Shown: in pieces, positions 7,862 to 13,704 of the stretch
Position numbering within the stretch: position 1 is the first letter of the stretch
How the letters are laid out: every line of letters starts with the position of its first letter
From: Chlamydiota bacterium
GTDB lineage: Bacteria; Chlamydiota; Chlamydiia; Chlamydiales; Rhabdochlamydiaceae
Assembly: GCA_011065235.1 (NCBI GenBank)
Contig: JAAKFB010000012.1
Span: 1 to 15,010 of the forward strand
Length of the DNA: 15,010 bases
Reading direction: 5' to 3'
Made by a program: the position numbers and the translations under genes
Notes under the pieces: model-generated
Database searches by the model: none
What the model was told of the DNA's origin: nothing
Seen by the model: only the letters and a program-made list of their open reading frames with translations

Positions 7862-8345
7862 GAACTAACTTTAACGAATGGGCATGACAAAGTGCAAGCG
7901 CAAGCGCGTCGGCAGCGTCTTCGGGTGTTGGAGGTTCAGAGAGATGCAAAAGCGTTTGAATCATTTTTTGAACCTGCTCTTTGCTGGCAGAGCCGTGTCC
8001 CACAACGGCTTTTTTGGCTTTTTTCGGGGCATACTCAAAAATGGGGATCCCCTTTCGCTCGGCAGCCAAAATGGCCATGGCTTTTGCCATCCCGAGTTTC
8101 ATCGCGCTCTGTGCATTTCTGTGCATGAATTGACTTTCCACCGAGAGTGCTTCGGGCTTATGGGTCTCGATGAGGGTTTCAATCGCCTCGAAAATGATCA
8201 AATATCGTTTTGAACTCGAAGCTTTCGCTGGGGGGCGGATACACCCGTAGTCGAGGGCAATTGGACGATGAGGGTGGTGTTTGATGACCCCAAATCCGGT
8301 GATGCGGGTGCCGGGGTCGATGCCTAAAATAATCATAATTTGCAT
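7854..8345 (-). CDS. ruvC: Crossover junction endodeoxyribonuclease RuvC
   Basis: RuvC is the endonuclease that resolves Holliday junctions by symmetric nicks. The acidic catalytic set known from the family is present: Asp10 in LGIDPGTR, Glu70 in SVESQF, and Asp143 and Asp146 in EDAADALALALCHAH. The length of 163 is near normal. Three ATGs are possible (8348, 8345, 8336); 8345 is chosen because AGGA lies 4 nt before it, whereas the first is only 1 nt from AGGA and the third is 13 nt away. It is the first gene of the minus-strand run and is separated by ~46 nt from the divergent heptosyltransferase gene, so the operon promoter must lie there or just inside that gene. I could not pick a convincing one. 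Confidence 0.96.
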   Translation of the reverse strand: MQIMIILGIDPGTRITGFGVIKHHPHRPIALDYGCIRPPAKASSSKRYLIIFEAIETLIETHKPEALSVESQFMHRNAQSAMKLGMAKAMAILAAERKGIPIFEYAPKKAKKAVVGHGSASKEQVQKMIQTLLHLSEPPTPEDAADALALALCHAHSLKLVHV

Positions 8346-8391
8346 CATATCCTATTCTTTTGTTATTTTAGGTCTTTATGTTATTGCTTGA

Positions 8392-9459
8392 ATGAAATCC
8401 CTCAAGGGAACCGAATTTAAAAATATCATTGTACGCATGCCCAATTGGATAGGGGATATGGTCATGGCCACGCCCATTCTCTCCGATTTGCGCAAAGCGT
8501 ATCCCAATTCGCGCATCACGGCCATGTGCCGCGCTCCGATTTGCGATCTACTCAAAGAAGATCCTGAAGTAGACGAGCTTTTTTGCTTCAGCAAAACGAG
8601 CAGCTTTTCGCGTCGCAGCGACAAAAAAAACATCATTGAAAAACTCCGCCATGGCAAGTACGACCTCGGGGTCTTGCTCACCCATTCCCTTTCTTCTGCA
8701 TGGTGGTTTTGGCAAGGAAAAGTAAAAACGCGCCTCGGCTATGATTGTAAAGGAAGGCGCCTGCTGCTGACCCGCTCTGTCCAATTGCCTGAAAATGTCG
8801 AACGCCAACATCTCGTCGTCACTTATAAAATGCTCCTCGAGCCGCTAGGGATTTCTGTTTCCGACACGCCTCCACGTCTTTTCCTTGCGGACAAAGAAGT
8901 GGAAGAGGCCCGCACGCTCCTCAAACAGCACGGCGCAACCAAAGAAAGCATCATCATCGGCATCAACCCCGGAGCCACTTACGGATCAGCAAAATGCTGG
9001 CTACCCGAACGTTTTCGACAAGTGGCGCAAAGACTGCTCGCCGATTCCAACGTGTTTCTCGTCTTTTTTGGCGATCAGCCCACCGCTCCTCTCGTGAAAC
9101 AGATCTGCCAGGGACTTGGACCCCGCGTTGTCAATTTGGCAGGCCTAACATCTCTGCGAGAAGTGGCAGCTCTCATCAGCCTTTGCAATGTCCTTCTGAC
9201 CAATGACAGTGGCCCGATGCATATTGCCGATGCCTTGGGGACTAAAATCGTCGCTCTTTTTGGTTCGACCAACGAAATCATCACAGGCCCCTATCGGACG
9301 GGAAAAGTGATCCATAAACACGTCGATTGCTCCCCCTGCTACCAGCGGACCTGTCCCATTGACTTTCGCTGCATGAAACAAATCGAAGCGGACGAGGTCT
9401 ACGATGTGATTCAAGACATGCTCAAGACAAATCCCTCCAAACTCCCCATCATCGCATGA
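8392..9459 (+). CDS. waaF: ADP-heptose:LPS heptosyltransferase, WaaF-like (GT9)
   Basis: A family 9 glycosyltransferase expected to transfer L-glycero-D-manno-heptose from ADP-heptose to the LPS inner core on the cytoplasmic face of the inner membrane. The 355 residues start with the acceptor-domain signature MPNWIGDMVMATPIL. The nucleotide-sugar domain has INPGATYGSAKCWLPERF and the GT9 motif NDSGPMHIADALG. The cysteine-rich SPCYQRTCPIDFRCMKQI near the C-terminus is the best sign for the WaaF (heptosyltransferase II) group rather than WaaC. Its TGA overlaps the next gene as ATGA. Chlamydiaceae LPS lacks heptose, so a heptosyltransferase supports an environmental chlamydial lineage; the exact acceptor cannot be read from sequence. 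No strong Shine-Dalgarno is visible. Confidence 0.87.
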   Translation: MKSLKGTEFKNIIVRMPNWIGDMVMATPILSDLRKAYPNSRITAMCRAPICDLLKEDPEVDELFCFSKTSSFSRRSDKKNIIEKLRHGKYDLGVLLTHSLSSAWWFWQGKVKTRLGYDCKGRRLLLTRSVQLPENVERQHLVVTYKMLLEPLGISVSDTPPRLFLADKEVEEARTLLKQHGATKESIIIGINPGATYGSAKCWLPERFRQVAQRLLADSNVFLVFFGDQPTAPLVKQICQGLGPRVVNLAGLTSLREVAALISLCNVLLTNDSGPMHIADALGTKIVALFGSTNEIITGPYRTGKVIHKHVDCSPCYQRTCPIDFRCMKQIEADEVYDVIQDMLKTNPSKLPIIA

Positions 9460-10337
9460 TCAAGAAACTCCTTCGAAAATGGGGCCCCAACCCTCTTGAG
9501 AGCCTTTTAAAAAAAGCTCAGAAGAACAACCACAAAAAGTTCCTCCTCTTTTGGAATCGAGGACTGGGGGACATTGTGCTCGGGCTCTATGCGATTGTCC
9601 ATCGGATCCGCGAAGTGATCCCCGATGCCGAAATCACCTTTTTGACCCGTCCCAATCTCCACGATGGCTTCATCTTACTTGGCGATGTCAACATTATCGT
9701 CGCAGAAAACCTCAAGCGGGGTGACAAAGTCGATATCCAGACACTCATCGACCCAACCCAGTTCGACGTCATCCTCGACAACCCCAATCCCACCCAATGG
9801 GTGCAGTGGCAACTGGGCAAACTCACTCCCATTCTGCATTGGCAAGACAAATGGGATGCCCTCTCAGAAAAATTCGATCTCGACAAGCAGGCAACCTATG
9901 TGGGTGCCCATGTGCAAACCGAGACCTCCTATGCCCATTGTCGCAATTGGCCTCTTGCCTCTTGGCTCACCCTCTTTGAAAAGATCACCGCCAGCGGAAA
10001 AAAAGTGCTCCTCTTTGGTTTTGAGCAAGACCCTATTTTTGACATTCCCGGCGTGATCGATCTGCGCGGCAAAACCCCCCTCTTCGAACTTCTCTCGATC
10101 ATCAAAAACCACTGCGAAGCCCTCGTCGTTCCCGATTCGGGAGTGAGTAGCATGATCTATTTTCTCAAAGAAGATTTTCCGATCAAGCACATTTCGCTTT
10201 GGGCTGATCCCTACATGGGGATCTTGAAGCAAAACGTCGCCTCGCCCAATCCCCAGCTCAAACACATCCCTATCCTGGGCAAGGACAAAGACATCACCAA
10301 CATCACCGCCAGCGAGGTTTATGGACACATCCATTAA
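9456..10337 (+). CDS. Divergent glycosyltransferase family 9-like protein
   Basis: A 293-residue protein with the outline of a GT9 enzyme: an N-terminal FWNRGLGDIVLGLYAI (about 32-47) equivalent to the WIGD block of its neighbour, and a C-terminal LRGKTPLFELLSIIKN followed by LVVPDSGVSSMIYFL, the counterpart of the NDSGPMHIA motif. The usual NPG(A/S) block is replaced by VGAHVQTETSYAHCRNWP. Donor and acceptor are unknown; a further LPS or surface-glycan sugar transferase is inferred from family and operon. It overlaps the upstream gene by 4 nt and the downstream pyrophosphorylase by 17 nt, so all three are almost certainly co-expressed. It could be a degenerate or non-heptose member, since some motif residues differ. 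Confidence 0.72.
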   Translation: MIKKLLRKWGPNPLESLLKKAQKNNHKKFLLFWNRGLGDIVLGLYAIVHRIREVIPDAEITFLTRPNLHDGFILLGDVNIIVAENLKRGDKVDIQTLIDPTQFDVILDNPNPTQWVQWQLGKLTPILHWQDKWDALSEKFDLDKQATYVGAHVQTETSYAHCRNWPLASWLTLFEKITASGKKVLLFGFEQDPIFDIPGVIDLRGKTPLFELLSIIKNHCEALVVPDSGVSSMIYFLKEDFPIKHISLWADPYMGILKQNVASPNPQLKHIPILGKDKDITNITASEVYGHIH

Positions 10338-11355
10338 AGCGGGAAATCCCGATGACATTGCGCTTGGGCGCGCACTCATCGCCTCTGGCAAAGTCGGCTG
10401 CATCGTACTCGCTGGCGGCGATGGCTCACGGCTTGGTTGGGATGGCCCTAAAGGGACCTTCCCCCTCTCCCTTGTGAAGCAAAAGACCCTATTTCAGATG
10501 CTCTCGGAGCGGGTCGATGCTGCGTCCGCTCACTTCCAGCAAAATCTCAAACTCGCAGTCATGACCTCACCGCTCAACCATGCAATCACAGCAAAAGCCT
10601 TCCCCCCTCATGTCGATCTGTTCACCCAAAATCTCGTCCCTCTGCTCGATCTAGAAGAAACCCCCCTCGAGGAAAAGCGGCCCAACGGGAACGGTGAAGT
10701 GTTGCACCGTTTTTACGACTCAGAGATCTACCACAAATGGAAAAGTGCAGGCATTGAATATGTTCAAGTGATCCTGATCGATAACCCCTTAGCTGAGCCC
10801 TTCGATCCCAATCAAATTGGCGTTCATTTCAAAACGGGAGCAGAAATCACACTCAAAGCCATTGAAAAAAAGCACGGTGAAAACGTCGGCGTCATCGGAA
10901 AGAAAGAGGGGAAAGTCTGCATCGTCGAATATAGCGAGAGCCCTCCCAAAGAGTGGAAGCTAGCCAACACCAGCCTCTTCTGCTTTAGCATGGGATTCAT
11001 TGAAAAGGTGAAAGACATTAAACTGCCACTGCACACCGCCAAGAAGTTTCTAGATGGCAAACCGGTGCTCAAAAGAGAGACCTTCATTTTTGATCTCTTG
11101 CCCCATGCAGAAAAAACGGAAATCATCCTCTATCCTCGCGAGGCGACCTTTGCCCCTCTCAAGAATCGGGAAGATGTCGGTCCTGTGCAGCGTGCACTGC
11201 TCGAGCGGGATCGCAAAGCCTTCTTCAGCTTAAGCGGTATGGAGCCCGATGAGCAGATCTTCGAGTTAGATGCTGCTTTCCACTTCCCCACTCCAGAACT
11301 CAAAGAGAAATGGAAAGGGTGCACCCTTCCCAAAGACTCTTATTTAGAATTATGA
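10321..11355 (+). CDS. UDP-N-acetylhexosamine pyrophosphorylase (AGX/UAP-type UDPGP family)
   Basis: Probably makes UDP-GlcNAc from UTP and GlcNAc-1-phosphate for peptidoglycan and LPS precursors. This is the eukaryotic-type fold rather than GlmU. The UTP-binding loop is LAGGDGSRLG (30-39) followed by PKGTFPL (43-49). Other family blocks are RPNGNGEVLHRF (120-131), IDNPLAEPFDP (153-162), NTSLFCFS (216-223) and, near the C-terminus, ETFIFDLLPHAEKTEIIL. At 344 residues it is shorter than eukaryotic UAP1 (about 500) but retains the catalytic core. It overlaps the upstream GT9-like gene by 17 nt. Its last 6 nt overlap the end of the convergent BTB gene. Its 3' 250 bp recur at 13184-13439. UDP-glucose specificity is a less likely alternative. 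Confidence 0.86.
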   Translation: MDTSIKAGNPDDIALGRALIASGKVGCIVLAGGDGSRLGWDGPKGTFPLSLVKQKTLFQMLSERVDAASAHFQQNLKLAVMTSPLNHAITAKAFPPHVDLFTQNLVPLLDLEETPLEEKRPNGNGEVLHRFYDSEIYHKWKSAGIEYVQVILIDNPLAEPFDPNQIGVHFKTGAEITLKAIEKKHGENVGVIGKKEGKVCIVEYSESPPKEWKLANTSLFCFSMGFIEKVKDIKLPLHTAKKFLDGKPVLKRETFIFDLLPHAEKTEIILYPREATFAPLKNREDVGPVQRALLERDRKAFFSLSGMEPDEQIFELDAAFHFPTPELKEKWKGCTLPKDSYLEL

Positions 11356-12960
11356 GTTGTTGTTATTTATTTTTAGTTTTTTTGGATTGGAGTCTTCATG
11401 TTGGATCGCCTCTAATGGGCGCTTAAGAGAGGGCAATAGAAATTTATGATGATTACACAACTTCTCTATCGTAGTTTGAGAAAGTGTGCATTCCGAAAAA
11501 TCCATTTGGCCTCCAAAATATGAACGCGAGATTTCAAGAACGATTTCATCTGTGATCAGATGTTTAAACGGAGCAAAAGAGTAGTACTCTGGGCCAGATT
11601 TAAACTTGCTAGGAATATATAAGATTCCATTTTCCTCTGTCACGTCAGCACTTTCTGATGTATCAAAACAACAAAACTTAAGTTTAGGGAAGTTTTTGAG
11701 ATGAAATTCTGAAAGAATAGGCTTTGGAAATAATAGATGGAGGATTTCTACATTGCCCCATTGCGTTACGTTTGTGTTCTTGATATTAAATGTTTTGTTG
11801 TTCTCGATTGTGCATTTTCTTGCATTAGGGCAATGAGTGCCGAGGGATTGAAAAAACTTTGGGGAAGAACATCTATTGCAATCACATGTTACATAAGTTG
11901 CATTGGAAAAAATCAAATCTTTGTGGGTGTTAAGCAGTATTCGATTTACGCTACTTTGGATAAAATTAACTGTACTAAATATTTTTGATACCTTTTTTAA
12001 AAAATTTGCACTGCGCTCGCTTAATTCAGATATTTTTAGGATATATTTTCCATCGTCTTTTTTTATTTCGATTTTATTTTCCTCTAGCTTGCAGAGGAAT
12101 CCAAGACAGGCATCAAAAAGCACGTCATCGTTATATTTGTTAGCAAATTCTAGCAGGTCCATGAGTTTTTCTTCGTTCATTTCATGAATCAATCCCTTTG
12201 TACAGGCAAATTTCATCTCTCTATAATCTAAATGGTCAGCTTCATCGTATGCTTGTAACAGGCTATCGTAAGAAAGTGGTGGCAAAGCACGTTGAGCAAA
12301 AGTCTGACCAATAAATTCCAGCCCTTCTTTAGAAATGCCAACAAGATTTTTCTGCTCGAATTTTTGTGTTAACATTGACCGCCATGCGCGGAGACTTACC
12401 GCCCAAGTAAAACGATTTAGTGTAAATTCACTCCCTTCGGAGGACTTTATAGTCATTAAAGGGTCTAGCATGGGAGCAAAGGCAGAAAGTGGATCATGCT
12501 CTAGGAGAGCTTTTGATATTTTGGACGCTCTTTTTAGCATTTTCTCATCATCCAGAGAATCGTGTAGGTCCTTTTTGAATGCCTGTAATGCATTTATAAA
12601 AGTGTCTTTTTTGCTTTCAAGTTGGTCGGGAAATAGGCATATGAGCTTGACGACATGGTAATCAGAGAGTTTATTGAAGGTTAGTTCGCTAAAAAGAGTT
12701 TGTTTGAGTATTGATAATTTTGCATCATATTCAGCGAGAGTTATCCTTCCTTTAATAGTAGATAAATCGACGTTAGGGGGTGTAAGGGTTCGAGCGTATT
12801 GCAGTAATTTATAGGGTTCTAGTTTATCGATATTATGAAAACGGTTAAAGTGGTGAGGGATACCTGTTTCGTGAATAGTTAAGGGGCAGTGCACCATAAT
12901 GGTTGAATACTTGTCCATAGTTGACATGTTGCGATTAAGGTTGCTCCCGTGATATGTAAG
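11102..12960. repeat. Direct repeat, unit 1: pyrophosphorylase 3' end plus BTB gene
   Basis: This stretch recurs downstream at an offset of 2083 nt in the pyrophosphorylase part (for example the TATTTAGAAT at 11341 and 13424) and about 2058 nt in the BTB part. The match begins sharply at CCCATGCAG (11102). The pyrophosphorylase part is about 95% identical; the BTB part ranges from near-identical blocks to stretches that barely align, with several small indels. The right limit given is approximate. Confidence 0.85.
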
Positions 12961-13044
12961 GGGAGTATTTTTGTAAATGTGTGGTTTCTCGCAATTTTCG
13001 CACCATTGAGGATTGTTTGGAGAAGAAGTAGAATTAACTATCAT
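11350..13044 (-). CDS. BTB/BACK-like eukaryote-type protein, copy 1 (intact); putative effector
   Basis: A 564-residue protein. Residues about 192-282 read like a BTB (POZ) domain: a strand then SEFTLNRFTWAVSLRAWRSM, matching the BTB pattern of an antigen strand followed by a helix (usually xFxxHrxVLaxrSxxFrxM), and LLQAYDEADHLDYREMKFAC, matching the closing helices. LMDLLEFANKYNDDVLFDAC (295-313) looks like the first BACK helix pair. The N-terminus is Ser/Asn-rich with CxxC (15-18); a second cysteine cluster is at 387-411. Residues 430-460 look like one leucine-rich turn. The C-terminus has KR-x12-KKLK (541-558), a bipartite nuclear-import pattern. BTB proteins usually link substrates to Cullin-3 ubiquitin ligases. 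The gene is A+T-richer than its neighbours. An effector role is inferred; I see no signal peptide or membrane segment. Confidence 0.7.
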   Translation of the reverse strand: MIVNSTSSPNNPQWCENCEKPHIYKNTPLTYHGSNLNRNMSTMDKYSTIMVHCPLTIHETGIPHHFNRFHNIDKLEPYKLLQYARTLTPPNVDLSTIKGRITLAEYDAKLSILKQTLFSELTFNKLSDYHVVKLICLFPDQLESKKDTFINALQAFKKDLHDSLDDEKMLKRASKISKALLEHDPLSAFAPMLDPLMTIKSSEGSEFTLNRFTWAVSLRAWRSMLTQKFEQKNLVGISKEGLEFIGQTFAQRALPPLSYDSLLQAYDEADHLDYREMKFACTKGLIHEMNEEKLMDLLEFANKYNDDVLFDACLGFLCKLEENKIEIKKDDGKYILKISELSERSANFLKKVSKIFSTVNFIQSSVNRILLNTHKDLIFSNATYVTCDCNRCSSPKFFQSLGTHCPNARKCTIENNKTFNIKNTNVTQWGNVEILHLLFPKPILSEFHLKNFPKLKFCCFDTSESADVTEENGILYIPSKFKSGPEYYSFAPFKHLITDEIVLEISRSYFGGQMDFSECTLSQTTIEKLCNHHKFLLPSLKRPLEAIQHEDSNPKKLKINNNNS

Positions 13045-13085
13045 AAAATTTGTCTCTTTTTAAAAAACGGTTAAAATGTCATATT

Positions 13086-13115
13086 ATTATATCAATACAT
13101 GTGATTTTAAGTCAA
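13086..13115 (-). promoter_or_regulatory. Sigma70-type promoter for the first BTB gene
   Basis: On the minus strand TTGACT (plus-strand 13110-13115) and an exact TATAAT (13086-13091) are separated by 18 nt. The start would lie about 35 nt before the ATG at 13044. An AAGAGA about 10 nt before the ATG is a possible but weak ribosome binding site. The BTB gene thus looks independently transcribed. Confidence 0.7.
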
Positions 13116-13122
13116 TGTTTTT

Positions 13123-13178
13123 TTGAGTTAATGTATACAAAATATTTTATAAACCCAAGTAACTAGAAAAATAGGAGA
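13123..13178 (+). promoter_or_regulatory. Possible promoter and Shine-Dalgarno for the detached 83-codon ORF
   Basis: TTGAGT (13123-13128) and TTTATA (13146-13151) are spaced by 17 nt, a moderate match to a promoter. AGGAGA (13173-13178) lies 8 nt before the ATG at 13187 and is a strong ribosome binding site. These sequences have no counterpart at the original pyrophosphorylase locus. The Shine-Dalgarno is clear, the promoter weaker. Confidence 0.4.
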
Positions 13179-13186
13179 TAAAGCCC

Positions 13187-13438
13187 ATGCAGGAAAAAAC
13201 GGAAATCATCCTCTATCCTCGCGAGGCGACCTTTGCCCCTCTCAAGAATCGGGAAGATGTCGGTCCTGTGCAGCGTGCGCTGCTCGAGCGGGATCGCAAA
13301 GCCTTCTTCAGCTTAAGCGGTATGGAGCCCGATGAGCAGATCTTCGAGCTGGGCGCAGCTTTCCACTTCCCCACCCCAGAACTCAAAGAGAAATGGAAAG
13401 GGCGCACCCTTCCCAAAGTTTCTTATTTAGAATCTTGA
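13187..13438 (+). pseudogene. Detached C-terminal fragment of the UDP-HexNAc pyrophosphorylase gene, still an open 83-codon ORF
   Basis: It repeats codons ~264-344 of the gene at 10321-11355 with about a dozen base changes over 250 bp. Several changes are synonymous (for example TTA to CTG, ACT to ACC); the replacements are Asp to Gly, Cys to Arg, Asp to Val and Leu to Ser, all near the end. At the original locus the ATG of CCCATGCAG is out of frame; one extra G after GCAG in this copy puts it in frame. With AGGAGA 8 nt upstream the fragment could be translated. It lacks the nucleotide-binding and catalytic parts, so it cannot be an enzyme by itself. Most simply it is a remnant left by duplication or insertion; a small expressed protein is possible. 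Confidence 0.7.
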
Positions 13439-13704
13439 GTTGTTTTTTGTTTTTTTACATCGGAGGCTTCATGGGTCTCTTCTAATGTGCGCTTAAGAGA
13501 GGGTAATAAAAATCTTTGAGATTCATTCTTTTTTTGCAACTCCTCGATTGTACTTTGAGAAAGTTTGCATTCCGAAAAGTCCATTCGGCCTCCAAAATAT
13601 GAACGCGAGAGTTCAAGTACGAATTCATCTGTGATCAGATGTTTAAACGGAGCAAAAGAGTAGTACTCTTGGTCAGATTTAAACTCGCTAGGAATATATA
13701 AGAT
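13423..13704 (-). pseudogene. Conserved 3' remnant of the second BTB gene beyond the in-frame stop
   Basis: After the TGA at 13705-13707 the same frame continues open for 93 codons to TAA at 13423-13425. It matches the last part of copy 1: ILYIPS, EYYSFAPFKHLITDE, SRSYFGG and MDFSEC are retained. It ends with KR-x11-KKQK, corresponding to the basic tail of copy 1 though the residues between have changed. No frameshift has accumulated, so the stop is recent, or is read through, or is a sequencing or assembly error. Its end overlaps the pyrophosphorylase fragment by 16 nt. Confidence 0.7.

Noticed and set aside
11130..11333. Minus-strand ORFs repeated at 11130-11333 and 13213-13416 (67 aa each)
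   Set aside because: They are antisense shadows of the duplicated pyrophosphorylase tail; the plus frame explains the conservation.
11356..13186. Insertion sequence or phage carrying the BTB gene
   Set aside because: No transposase, integrase, terminal inverted repeats or target-site duplication was seen; the only flanking repeat is the gene tail itself.
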